A stretch of 10,595 nucleotides of DNA from Nitrososphaerota archaeon (GCA_031283385.1 JAITBW010000138.1:1-10595), one strand, 5' to 3'. Counted from the stretch's first letter, positions 1 to 7,666 are shown. The notes: generated from the sequence alone by a model not told the origin. Numbers and translations: made by a program.

Positions 1-285
1 TATGAAGCTTAAGCCTATAGGTGTGAGTCCGAGGAATAGTCCTGTAATGCCTGCTATGCCGAAGCTTAATGCAACGCTTAAGACGGTTTCTTCTATTAGG
101 TCTAGTTTGTTTTTTTTCCTAAAGAGTATGTTAATTAGACAATTGCCTGGAATAATAAACAAAAAGATAACGCTAAATGTGTAGCGTAAGAAAACAAGTG
201 TTGACTCCGCGGGTATAAGATAAACGGAGAGAAGAGTTAACGCTGTGAATATCACGATTATTTCTAGCCAACGCAGTGGTTTCAT
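1..285 (-). CDS. DUF1616 family membrane protein, N-terminal part (cut by window edge)
   Basis: This reading frame runs from an ATG at 285 to the left edge without a stop, giving 95 codons. The peptide starts MKPLRWLEIIVIF and has about three hydrophobic segments (roughly residues 8-28, 33-55 and 68-90). The middle holds RYTFSVIFLFIIPGNCLI, then a charged stretch (FRKKNKLDLIEE), then LSVALSFGIAGITGLFLG and LTPIG. This series (LRY...F..PG, DLIEE, LS.G.....GL.L..TP.G) is the typical N-terminal pattern of the DUF1616 membrane family, which is common in archaea and often sits near surface-glycan genes. The biochemical role of the family is unknown. No Shine-Dalgarno sequence precedes the ATG, and the TATA-like box lies about 26 bp upstream, so the transcript may be leaderless. 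The length and the C-terminal half cannot be judged. Confidence 0.72.
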   Translation of the reverse strand, partial: MKPLRWLEIIVIFTALTLLSVYLIPAESTLVFLRYTFSVIFLFIIPGNCLINILFRKKNKLDLIEETVLSVALSFGIAGITGLFLGLTPIGLSFI

Positions 286-305
286 GTTTTCTATAATGTA
301 TTTAC

Positions 306-315
306 TTAAATAAAA
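306..315 (-). promoter_or_regulatory. Possible TATA box of the DUF1616 gene
   Basis: On the minus strand an AT-only stretch (TTTTTATTTA) is centred about 26 bp before the ATG at 285. That is the usual archaeal TATA-to-start distance, so transcription would begin at or next to the start codon. The whole area is AT-rich, so the box could be chance. Confidence 0.35.
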
Positions 316-326
316 ATAGGCTTGTT

Positions 327-340
327 AAAAAATAAAAAAA
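327..340 (-). terminator. T-tract terminator after mtrH
   Basis: Read on the minus strand, the stop codon of the methyltransferase gene is followed within about 10 bp by two runs of T (seven, then six, split by one A). Oligo-T without a strong hairpin is the normal intrinsic termination signal in archaea. It sits between mtrH and the TATA-like box of the next minus-strand gene and would separate the two transcripts. Confidence 0.55.
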
Positions 341-348
341 GAAGAGGT

Positions 349-1260
349 TTAGGCAAACATCTTGAATATTGGATGAGTCTCGACATCTACTGGTTGTGTC
401 TCAAAGTCTGCCGCTGCAGATGCAATGTATGTGTCAACAACTGCTACTGCTGGGAAAACCCATTCAGCTTGTTCAGCTGGACCGAACATTAACCAGTTAG
501 CGCCCATTGTCTGTAAGATAGCGTTAGTTGCTGTAACAGTGCCTTTTCGGTATTCTTTTGCAATGTTAGCTTTTACCCAACCCATGGTTGTAACAACGTT
601 ACCACTGCCTGTGCCTACAGGATGACCATATTTCTCTTTCATCATTGGAAAAGCTACAACTGAGCTTCCCATGTCTGGTTGGAAAGATGGCATGGATGTG
701 TCAACAAGGGGTTTTGTAATTCCGCCTTTTGCTGCAAGTGCTAAAGCTTCGTCAGCAACATTCATTCTGCCTGCAAGTGATGTGTCATGCGGATCGTCTG
801 CCAAGACAATTGACATTGTAATACCGCTTTCTTTCAAGTTTGCTAATTCAGCATCAGTTACTCCTTTGTAAACTGAGTTGTAAAAGCATCTTTCTTGTAG
901 ACCCATTTTTTTTGCAGTAGTTGCTGCTGCCATACGTGTTCTCGGACTCATAGCGTCAAGCATAAGTGGGACATCAGTGTGCGTGGAAACAAAGTCAAAA
1001 TATTTCTCAAAAGCTAGTTCTGTTGTGCCGACAATGTCAAGAGCGAAAGGTACGCCTGAGATGTCACTTTGTACTTGACATCTGTTAATGATATCTTCTG
1101 CAACTGTAGCATCAAAAATGCCTTTATTTGCATCAGAAACCATCTTTTGACCAAGCCAGAAAATGGAACCAATAAGAAATGTTGGTAACTCACCTGGTTG
1201 ACCGCCGACCTTTACGTTCCCAATTTCATAGATTTTTTGTGGGGTCTTGAATTTTTGCAT
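349..1260 (-). CDS. mtrH: MtrH-family tetrahydromethanopterin:corrinoid methyltransferase
   Basis: The 303-residue protein matches the MtrH family over its whole length; family members are about 300-320 residues. Visible signatures are VGGQPGE (18-24) and GSIF (31-34), ALDIVG (73-78), LMLDAMSPRTRMA (99-111), YNS (127-129), KESGI (143-147), KPLVDT (183-188) and GPAEQAEWVFPAVA (260-273). There is no membrane segment, as expected for the soluble, TIM-barrel-like subunit that moves the methyl group between methyl-H4MPT and a corrinoid. In methanogens MtrH works inside the sodium-pumping MtrA-H complex. Here no other mtr subunit is adjacent. Instead a small corrinoid protein lies 20 bp upstream in the same operon, as in MtrH-like methyltransferases that serve methylotrophy or the methyl branch of the Wood-Ljungdahl pathway in non-methanogens. 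A weak GGCTGATG ribosome site precedes the ATG. The family call is firm; the direction of transfer and the substrate are not known. Confidence 0.9.
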   Translation of the reverse strand: MQKFKTPQKIYEIGNVKVGGQPGELPTFLIGSIFWLGQKMVSDANKGIFDATVAEDIINRCQVQSDISGVPFALDIVGTTELAFEKYFDFVSTHTDVPLMLDAMSPRTRMAAATTAKKMGLQERCFYNSVYKGVTDAELANLKESGITMSIVLADDPHDTSLAGRMNVADEALALAAKGGITKPLVDTSMPSFQPDMGSSVVAFPMMKEKYGHPVGTGSGNVVTTMGWVKANIAKEYRKGTVTATNAILQTMGANWLMFGPAEQAEWVFPAVAVVDTYIASAAADFETQPVDVETHPIFKMFA

Positions 1261-1280
1261 GTTGCTTCATCAGCCGATGC

Positions 1281-1706
1281 TTATTTTTTCATTGCTTTCT
1301 TGGCTAACTCTGGGGCTTCTTCTTTGTTTTTGCCGAAGAGTGCACCAAATGCGTCTGCATCTTCTTTTTTGACTGCTGCGCCGCCCATGATTATGCCAAC
1401 TTTGTCTTTTAGACCTGCTGCTTTGAGTGCTTCATCAAGTTTTACCAAGTTGTTCTTTGCTGGTACAGTGTTAACTGAGAGTGCAATAAGATCTGCATTG
1501 TTTTCTTTTGCTTTGTCAACAAAAACTTGTGGTGCAACACTTTTTCCAACGTCAATTGTTTTAAATCCTGCACGTTTCAGTGATTTGCGGACTGCTTCTT
1601 TTGCGGTATCATGCATATCCGGTTCAATGTTTCCGATTACTACTGTGCCTATTGGATTTTCTGGTTCTGGGGGTTCTTTTTCCATCATAGATTTAAGCCA
1701 GGACAT
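1281..1706 (-). CDS. Small stand-alone B12-binding corrinoid protein, partner of MtrH
   Basis: This 141-residue soluble protein is essentially one cobalamin-binding domain of the Rossmann-like B12-binding type. The core reads IGTVVIGNIEPDMHDTAKEAV (from residue 19), GFKTIDVG (47-54), ADLIALSVNT (71-80) and GIIMGGAAV (104-112). His32 in D-M-H is the expected lower axial cobalt ligand, with Ser77 and Gly108-Gly109 as the later nucleotide-loop contacts. Two positions differ from the textbook DxHxxG...SxL...GG pattern: Ala35 replaces the glycine and Asn79 replaces the leucine. The N-terminal helical cap domain of MtbC/MttC/MetH-type proteins (about 80-90 residues) is missing. In its place is a short tail with Trp3 and Pro/Glu-rich residues (10-18). 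It is the first gene of an operon with mtrH and probably carries the methyl group for that enzyme. The ATG is supported by AGGTG five bases upstream. The methyl donor is unknown. Confidence 0.85.
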   Translation of the reverse strand: MSWLKSMMEKEPPEPENPIGTVVIGNIEPDMHDTAKEAVRKSLKRAGFKTIDVGKSVAPQVFVDKAKENNADLIALSVNTVPAKNNLVKLDEALKAAGLKDKVGIIMGGAAVKKEDADAFGALFGKNKEEAPELAKKAMKK

Positions 1707-1711
1707 ATAAA

Positions 1712-1716
1712 CACCT
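1712..1716 (-). promoter_or_regulatory. Ribosome binding site of the corrinoid gene
   Basis: AGGTG on the minus strand lies five bases before the ATG at 1706. It matches the archaeal consensus GGAGGTGA and fixes this start. Confidence 0.6.
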
Positions 1717-1739
1717 GTTTTCCGTTTTTTTACTCTGGC

Positions 1740-1766
1740 TTTTTATACTCGAATTTGCTATTTAAA
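1740..1766 (-). promoter_or_regulatory. Promoter of the corrinoid-mtrH operon
   Basis: Two TATA-like boxes are visible on the minus strand: TTTAAATA (1766-1759), preceded by a purine-rich BRE-like AAAGG, and TATAAAAA (1747-1740). The first would put the transcription start near 1736 with a leader of about 30 nt containing AGGTG. The second would start near 1718 with a very short leader. The first is preferred because of its BRE and because it leaves a complete ribosome site in the leader. Confidence 0.5.
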
Positions 1767-1790
1767 CCTTTAATCTCTCTATTAATATAC

Positions 1791-1798
1791 ATTTAAAA
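1791..1798 (+). promoter_or_regulatory. Possible TATA box of the GT-C tandem
   Basis: ATTTAAAA lies about 33 bp before the ATG at 1828, predicting a start of transcription near 1820 and a very short leader. A second candidate is ATTAATATA at 1781-1789. The divergent promoter of the corrinoid operon is only about 25 bp away, so the two transcription units share a compact control region of 121 bp. Confidence 0.4.
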
Positions 1799-1827
1799 AG
1801 AAGAGTACTGTTCAATGGGATCAACAT

Positions 1828-4197
1828 ATGATTAAAGCTACAAATAAACATCTGATGCTGCTTTTTGTAATATTTGTTTTTGCTTTTTTGTATCGGTTCC
1901 TGTTAATGACATATGAAATCTATCCGTCAGGTTCTGATATAGGTCTACATAACAGTGTCATTCACTCGATAATTAATCAGGGTAGCAATGTTGATTTTCT
2001 TTACAACAATTACCAAATGGGTGGCGGTTTATCTATTACTTTTCCAGGTTACCATCTTTTTGTCGCTCAAATAATGATGTTAACAAGTATGCCTGAGTAT
2101 TTAGCGCATGCTCTTGTAGCTTCATTGTTTTCATCAGTAATAGTATTAGCTACATATCTTATCACACGAGTTGCCTGGAAGGAATCTGCTGCACTCGCTG
2201 TTGCTTTTCTTGTGGCTGTTTCACGTTTTGATCTCGAAATGTTGCTCTGGGGTGGTTATCCAAACGTTATTGCTCTTCTTCTAATTCCTATAATTTTTTA
2301 TTTTTATATTCAAAAAAATCGTTTTACAAAACTGCCCTTCTATATTACAACAACACTGTTAATTGGATCAATATTTCTGGTACATTCACTTAGTAGCCTT
2401 ATGTTTGTTAGTATACTGTTTTCTGTGATTTTAGTTAGTTTAATTTTTGACAAAAAAATTGGAACTACACGATTTGAAGCGTTAAGTTGGTTATTACCAG
2501 TTATTTTTGGTGCCTTACTTGTTTCGCCTTATTTGGTGCGAATTATCCCTGCATACTTAGCTAATTCGACAACTACGGAAATTAAACAAGCAATCCTCTC
2601 TTCTCGAGTATTACCTTTAGAGCTTGTTTTGCCACTTTTCGCAGTTTTTGGTCTCTATTTTCTTTTATCCAAAAAATATCATAACCGTTACTTTACGGTT
2701 CCCACTATTTTGCTAGCGTTATGGATACTAGTTCCTGCAGTGTTCACGCAGAGTTATCTTGTTGGGCAATACACTGATTACAACAGGTTCTTGTATTATG
2801 CAATAACTCCTCTTGTAATTCTAATAGGTCTCTTTGTTGATCATGGTTCTGGCTTTTTTGCTCGTGTGATTGATACATATCGTACATTAACAAGACGATT
2901 AACTACTGCAGTTAGCGCAACAGATACGGTAACCCACAAACGTTTGGCTAATTTTTCAGCAAAATTCACTAGAAAATTAACAAGACCTAATTTGTATGCA
3001 GGTTTTTTTATTAGCTTATTATTGGCTTGTTTCTTCTTTATACCTGTCTTTATGACTCCTAGCCAAAGTTTGGTTCCTCAAAACTTTTATCAAATGATGT
3101 CTGACCCTCTTTACGAAGCTATGGACTGGGCTAAAGATAATACTCCTGATAATGCAACATTTGTTACTACAGCATATTATGGTTGGTGGCTTGCAGGATT
3201 TGCCCAAAGATCTACTTGGAGTGCTGTTGAGCCTCAGTTTATTTCGCTTGCGCGTGAATTTCCAATTGCTCAAGTGGCAACTAATATGCTTGATACTGAC
3301 TATCTTTTTGGAAGCTCGTTCAAACTTTCTGATGGAACTATGTATATCCAAGTTAAAGAAGACGGTGGATACATGGCAAGGCATAACCCTCAAATTCTTA
3401 CTAGCTTAAATTGGACCTATCTACCTTATGCTTTCTTTAACTTCAATAGTGACCAAACAAAAATTTTGTATGACGTAAACGGCGCTCCGCATTCCGTATC
3501 ACTAGCTAAACTACCTGTTAAGAGCATGTACATGGAAAATGACGCCCAACACACTACCGTTTCAATCATTAAAGGCAATGAATATTTTACATGTACTCAG
3601 TTAACAACGGTATATCAAGGATCTAAATTTGTTGACATAACATTCATACTTGAATCTACGGCAGAAAATGTTTCTCTATCTTGGTTCCAATCTACATTAG
3701 ATGTTAATGCTCTGCAAGTAGGTTTTGAACGACCTAATACCATTGGATTTGTAGCAGAAGACGTAAGTGCTTTTGGTCAAGTAATATTTGACCAAAACCT
3801 TCCTGTGGTCAACTTTAAAGCGTACTCTGAATTATGCTTTACTGACGTACATCTTGACTATAATTTAGCTAGCAAACAGCAAGCAAAAATACAGATGTCA
3901 TTGACAACTTATTCCGTTACTAATGATAAAAAAATATATAGTGCTGACGAAGTTTTCAATGACTTTTTTGACAAACAAATTATTCTCAATTTGGAACCAG
4001 AAAATCGTGATAATTCACCTCTTTTAACACCATTTGATTATCAGACTGAACTAAAAATTAATAACATAAATTATGTTGCTGTGCCCAGTTATTATGAAGA
4101 AGAAGTTAAGGCTGATATGAAACTCAAATTCGCAAATGATCCCTTGTTTAACCTTGTGTTTATTAACAATGAGATTGCAATATTTGAAGTAAAATAA
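1828..4197 (+). CDS. Large GT-C-like membrane glycosyltransferase with extracytoplasmic C-terminal domain (paralogue 1)
   Basis: The 789-residue protein has about 10-11 hydrophobic segments between residues 8 and 409, then a soluble half of about 380 residues. The first loop carries an acidic motif, SDIGLHNSVIHS, with Asp37 and His41. In GT-C enzymes (PMT, STT3/AglB and relatives) this loop holds the metal/catalytic Asp that acts on lipid-linked sugar. Other marks are WGGY (141-144), a lone His186 in a membrane stretch, and YNRFLYY (318-324). The last helix leads into DPLYEAMDWAKDNTPDNATF (426-445) and YYGWWLAGF (450-458). That junction resembles the one before WWDYG in STT3/AglB, but WWDYG itself is absent. 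The C-terminal half has N-x-S/T sequons (NAT, NWT, NVS), which suits an outer location. A basic Thr/Arg loop lies at about 345-390. The next gene is a paralogue 36 bp downstream. The role is probably cell-surface glycan or lipid glycosylation; donor and acceptor are unknown, and a 6-pyruvoyl-tetrahydropterin-synthase-related membrane label is also possible. Confidence 0.7.
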   Translation: MIKATNKHLMLLFVIFVFAFLYRFLLMTYEIYPSGSDIGLHNSVIHSIINQGSNVDFLYNNYQMGGGLSITFPGYHLFVAQIMMLTSMPEYLAHALVASLFSSVIVLATYLITRVAWKESAALAVAFLVAVSRFDLEMLLWGGYPNVIALLLIPIIFYFYIQKNRFTKLPFYITTTLLIGSIFLVHSLSSLMFVSILFSVILVSLIFDKKIGTTRFEALSWLLPVIFGALLVSPYLVRIIPAYLANSTTTEIKQAILSSRVLPLELVLPLFAVFGLYFLLSKKYHNRYFTVPTILLALWILVPAVFTQSYLVGQYTDYNRFLYYAITPLVILIGLFVDHGSGFFARVIDTYRTLTRRLTTAVSATDTVTHKRLANFSAKFTRKLTRPNLYAGFFISLLLACFFFIPVFMTPSQSLVPQNFYQMMSDPLYEAMDWAKDNTPDNATFVTTAYYGWWLAGFAQRSTWSAVEPQFISLAREFPIAQVATNMLDTDYLFGSSFKLSDGTMYIQVKEDGGYMARHNPQILTSLNWTYLPYAFFNFNSDQTKILYDVNGAPHSVSLAKLPVKSMYMENDAQHTTVSIIKGNEYFTCTQLTTVYQGSKFVDITFILESTAENVSLSWFQSTLDVNALQVGFERPNTIGFVAEDVSAFGQVIFDQNLPVVNFKAYSELCFTDVHLDYNLASKQQAKIQMSLTTYSVTNDKKIYSADEVFNDFFDKQIILNLEPENRDNSPLLTPFDYQTELKINNINYVAVPSYYEEEVKADMKLKFANDPLFNLVFINNEIAIFEVK

Positions 4198-4233
4198 TCC
4201 TGTGCAATATAAAAAAAGCTGAAGGGTCTTTGT

Positions 4234-6525
4234 TTGGTGCTAAAGATTTCAAAAAATAAGCTGTTAGAGCTTGCATTTTTGATAGGTCTCTCTCTAATAG
4301 CTATTATAGTATTCTATAGTACCATCTCCGCGAATGGCTTTATTCTTGGGAATGATAATTCTGTACACTTGATGCGTGCCCAAGAATTTCTAGATACTGG
4401 ACATATTTCTTTAGCTAATTTAGGGTGGACGCCTCCGCTCTATCAACTTTTGTTGGCTTTTCTTATAACTTTCACGGGTGCTACAAGCATTGAGCAGTTA
4501 ATTTTGCTTGTTAAAGTGTCTGCTGTATTGACTAATTGGCTGTTGCTTTTTGGTGTATACCTTATTAGTGCGCGGATTTTTAACAAAAAAGTAGGTGTGA
4601 TTGCGGCATCTTTACTGTTTGCGTGTTTTCCACTGTTTGAAATTAATATGTGGGCTGGTTATACAAGTGTTTTAGGCATAGCTTTTATGTTGCTATTGTT
4701 TTTGTATTTGCCTCTCGCTGTTGAGCATAAGCGTTACATGATAGTTGCTTGTGTATCTGCTTTTGCGTTGGTGTTATCTCATCAGCTTACTCTGTTTGTG
4801 TCTGTCTTGATTTTAACACCCATTATACTGTTTATGATGATCAAATCTAAAGGTAAAAATGTTAAAGCTTTGCTTTTCATAATTATCGGTGGTGGGCTTG
4901 CTTTTTTCCTCTATTATGTTCGGGCAATGTTGCCTTATTTGGGTGGCTTAATTGAACACGTATTCTTTGCACAGAAAGCTATGGCTTATCAAATTCCGTC
5001 TACATCTCTGTCTGCGTTTTGGACAAATTTCGGTTTTGTATTACTTTTGAGCATTACAGGTTTATTTATAGCTGTTTACAAGCTGTGGACTGAAAAGAAG
5101 CATGTGAGTAATCTTACTTTGCTTCTTAGTTTTGCTATACCATTGTTTTTGGCAGAATCTTTTGTTTTTGGTCTATACTTGCCCTTTCATTGGTTTATTT
5201 ATTATATAATGCCCTTTATGACGATATTTGCCGCTGTATCACTATTTTTTGCCGCTGATAAAGCCTTAACTTTTTATAAGGCACATAAGACAAGCATAAA
5301 ACGGCTTTATGTTGCCCTTTTCGTTGTAGGTTTAGCTATTCTATCCTGTTCCGCAATTATAATGCGTGGAGACACGTTAAGTATACGCCTTAGCGAGGGA
5401 GTTGCATTTTATTCAGCCGCTGACCCTTTAGCCCTACAAGCTGGTCAATGGCTTAAGACTAACTATCCTGAGCCTGCAACGGTGGTTGCTACTTCTGCGC
5501 CGGGTTTTTGGTTTAGCGTTTTTTCTGATAAAAATGTGGTGGTGGCAACTAATCCTGCAATTGAGCGAACGGTGCTTTCTGAGTCAATTCTCGATTTGTC
5601 TTATGAGATAGAAACTCCGTTAACTCTTCTACGCGCTTATGAGGCTAAAGGTAACGTTTCAAGTGAAAATTATGTTTTTGTTAACAATGTTTGGCGGCTT
5701 GCAACTTTTTGCTCAACCGCAGGCGATTTTCTCTCTTATACCGTTGACGGTGTATACAAAGAGATTGATTTAAGTCAAATGCCTCGTCACTACTCGATAG
5801 CTGGCAATCAAGCGGCAAAAACTATAACTATTGTTTACATTAATGACGATGTTATAGTAACTCAAACTCTATTAGTTCAAAACACTTCTTATTATACACA
5901 AGTTAATTGGACAATAGCTCCAGTAAACAGTCAAGTTGACAATGTTACACTGTATCTGTCTATTTTCTTTTATCTATCTTTTAACTTTGAAAAAGCCTAT
6001 TTGCCCGGCATTTTGAACTGGGAAAACCCTTGGGATAACCCAACAGACATGCATGAAGCACTATGGGCTGTAACAGATTTCTCCAAAAATAGCCTAACTG
6101 ATAACTACATAGCCGTATATGATGAACAAAACAAGGTTTATTACACCATAAAATATGATGAGCTGCCTGACTGGGGAAACGTGGGTGCTTTACCTAATAT
6201 GCAAATAGATGCCTTCCGCTTCAGTTACACATTTGAACACATTTTACCTGATAACAACGTAGCTTTCTCTTACCAAACATTAGCTTTCTCTGAAGACAGC
6301 TATCAACAAAGCGTGCCGTTAACTCAAATAGGAAAAATATTTGCCGAAAAACCTAACTCAGATTTTACTATTGACAGCCGAGACTATTTTGACACAATTA
6401 AAGAAAACTATGTCAAATTCATTGTTTATGACAAACTACAGTTAGATCCCAAATTTGTTAGAAACAGCGCAATAGAATCCGTTTACTCAAACGACCGATA
6501 TGTCATCTTTAAAATAAACTTGTAA
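4234..6525 (+). CDS. Large GT-C-like membrane glycosyltransferase with extracytoplasmic C-terminal domain (paralogue 2)
   Basis: This 763-residue protein has the same plan as its upstream neighbour and shares its landmarks: NDNSVHLMRAQEF (Asp41, His45) for SDIGLH, MWAGY (139-143) for LWGGY, LSHQLT (His183) for LVHSLS, and FHWFIYYIMP (318-327) for YNRFLYYAITP. The membrane half (about residues 12-375) leads into FYSAADPLALQAGQWLKTNY (from residue 392) and GFWFSVF (424-430), matching FY....DPL..A..W.K.N and GWWLAGF of the first copy. The C-terminal half of about 380 residues has sequons NVS, NTS, NWT and NVT. The two are therefore old tandem duplicates. The acidic loop is kept, but the aromatic YYGWW motif is reduced. 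The start is uncertain: TTG at 4234 or GTG at 4237, with only a weak GAAGGG ribosome site upstream. The gene is probably co-transcribed with the first copy, and the product may be a partner or a second transferase of the same surface pathway. Confidence 0.68.
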   Translation: MVLKISKNKLLELAFLIGLSLIAIIVFYSTISANGFILGNDNSVHLMRAQEFLDTGHISLANLGWTPPLYQLLLAFLITFTGATSIEQLILLVKVSAVLTNWLLLFGVYLISARIFNKKVGVIAASLLFACFPLFEINMWAGYTSVLGIAFMLLLFLYLPLAVEHKRYMIVACVSAFALVLSHQLTLFVSVLILTPIILFMMIKSKGKNVKALLFIIIGGGLAFFLYYVRAMLPYLGGLIEHVFFAQKAMAYQIPSTSLSAFWTNFGFVLLLSITGLFIAVYKLWTEKKHVSNLTLLLSFAIPLFLAESFVFGLYLPFHWFIYYIMPFMTIFAAVSLFFAADKALTFYKAHKTSIKRLYVALFVVGLAILSCSAIIMRGDTLSIRLSEGVAFYSAADPLALQAGQWLKTNYPEPATVVATSAPGFWFSVFSDKNVVVATNPAIERTVLSESILDLSYEIETPLTLLRAYEAKGNVSSENYVFVNNVWRLATFCSTAGDFLSYTVDGVYKEIDLSQMPRHYSIAGNQAAKTITIVYINDDVIVTQTLLVQNTSYYTQVNWTIAPVNSQVDNVTLYLSIFFYLSFNFEKAYLPGILNWENPWDNPTDMHEALWAVTDFSKNSLTDNYIAVYDEQNKVYYTIKYDELPDWGNVGALPNMQIDAFRFSYTFEHILPDNNVAFSYQTLAFSEDSYQQSVPLTQIGKIFAEKPNSDFTIDSRDYFDTIKENYVKFIVYDKLQLDPKFVRNSAIESVYSNDRYVIFKINL

Positions 6526-6545
6526 AACAAAAAATAAAAATTTTC

Positions 6546-6558
6546 AAAAAGAAAAAAA
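6546..6558 (-). terminator. T-tract terminator after the radical SAM gene
   Basis: Just beyond the TAA of the radical SAM gene the minus strand reads seven T, one C, five T, followed by further T-rich sequence down to about 6526. This is a good archaeal terminator. The plus-strand GT-C pair, which ends at 6525, has no comparable T run in this 39-bp convergent gap (only T4 at 6541-6544), so its transcripts may read into the neighbour as antisense. Confidence 0.5.
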
Positions 6559-6564
6559 GCTGAT

Positions 6565-7662
6565 TTACTGCTTCTTTTGCAGTAATTCAGGATTCTCACG
6601 CAAAATTTGAGGTATATACGCACATGCAGGATCCGTTTCAAACAAGTCACCCGTATAGAATTCAGCACGAGTCCTACAGCCACCACAAATTTCCCTGTAC
6701 TCGCAGATACCACATTTACCCTTAATTTGACTTTTATCTCTTAATTTAAGGTGTAGCGGATTAGTCTGCAGTTCATCCCAAGCAGTTTTCAAACTTTTAT
6801 CCTTAACATTAGCTATACGATAGCCTTCATGGAAACCACATGGTCTATAATCTCCATTCTCAGTTACACCAATGTAGTCGCCACCAATTGTACACTTGCC
6901 TAGAAATTCATTAATGAACCAATCCCAAAACCTTGCAGGATTTCGTTGTTTTACAATTCTAGCATAGAATGGCGAGTATACATTAACACGGAAATTATTG
7001 TTCTTCTTGTTGTGACTGTATTTCAATTCATAATCGTAAAGCTGGTTAAGTGCTACTTCATACTGTTCTGCTGTTGGAGCTAAATCTAGCATGTTATCAC
7101 TTGCTCTTCCGACTGGAACAAGGTTATGATAAACAACCATTTTACCGCCATATTCCGCTGCCAGCTGACAAGTGTGCTCAAGCACATTGATGTTATATTT
7201 GTTCATAGTTGTGACAATGCAGTCAAGTAGGCCTCTTTCTCCAAGTTTTTTCATTGCATATGTTGCTTTATCATAACTTCCTGCTCCTCTAACAACATCA
7301 TTTGTGGCTTTGTCACCGTCAATGCTTACAGCAGTGTGAACTTCATATTTTGTTAGAAGATCTAAACGTTTTTGGTCAAAAGCAAATCCGCTTGTGATTA
7401 AACTTACTTCCATACCATACGTTTTTTTAGCATGTTCAATAATTTCAAAAATGTCTTCACGTACTAACGGTTCTCCTCCGCTAATACCGAACCATTTCGC
7501 CCCAAAATTGTACATTTCATCAACAATTTTTTTGCCAGTTTCAGTACTTACCTCGTCATCTTTGGCAAATTTGGGTACATAACTGCAATAGATACAATTG
7601 CCTACACATCGTCTTGTACATCGCCAAGTTACCATATACAAGGGTGGTCTATTTTGAGCCAA
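6565..7662 (-). CDS. Radical SAM/SPASM protein, AhbD/NirJ-like
   Basis: The 365-residue protein has the radical SAM cluster motif C19-x3-C23-x2-C26 (RRCVGNCIYCSY), with an extra Cys15 just before it. GISGGEPL (59-66) is the SAM-binding GGEP motif, and VSIDG follows later in the barrel. The C-terminal SPASM region has Cys257, Cys275, then CGIC (317-320), CGGC (326-329) and Cys347 within TDPAC, which would bind one or two extra 4Fe-4S clusters. The tail pattern CEYREICGGCRTRAE...GDLF..DPAC is typical of heme-pathway AhbD/NirJ enzymes and their relatives, including peptide- and cofactor-maturing SPASM proteins. No heme-pathway gene or small precursor peptide is seen nearby, so the substrate is open. 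The start is TTG: an in-frame TAA sits directly before it and GTGAT lies four bases upstream. An ATG at codon 10 is the alternative. The gene is divergent from rnfD across 447 bp. Confidence 0.85.
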   Translation of the reverse strand: MAQNRPPLYMVTWRCTRRCVGNCIYCSYVPKFAKDDEVSTETGKKIVDEMYNFGAKWFGISGGEPLVREDIFEIIEHAKKTYGMEVSLITSGFAFDQKRLDLLTKYEVHTAVSIDGDKATNDVVRGAGSYDKATYAMKKLGERGLLDCIVTTMNKYNINVLEHTCQLAAEYGGKMVVYHNLVPVGRASDNMLDLAPTAEQYEVALNQLYDYELKYSHNKKNNNFRVNVYSPFYARIVKQRNPARFWDWFINEFLGKCTIGGDYIGVTENGDYRPCGFHEGYRIANVKDKSLKTAWDELQTNPLHLKLRDKSQIKGKCGICEYREICGGCRTRAEFYTGDLFETDPACAYIPQILRENPELLQKKQ

Positions 7663-7666
7663 TTAA

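Noticed and set aside
2..184. 60-codon plus-strand frame at the left edge
   Set aside because: The opposite strand encodes a recognizable DUF1616 N-terminus through the edge; the plus frame is its shadow.
1198..1710. 170-residue plus-strand open frame opposite the corrinoid gene
   Set aside because: It is rich in Ser/Ala/Phe with no family pattern and lies antisense to a well-supported B12-binding protein that has its own promoter and ribosome site.
6483..6713. 76-residue minus-strand frame across the convergent gap
   Set aside because: It overlaps the ends of both flanking genes in another frame and has no domain or start signal.
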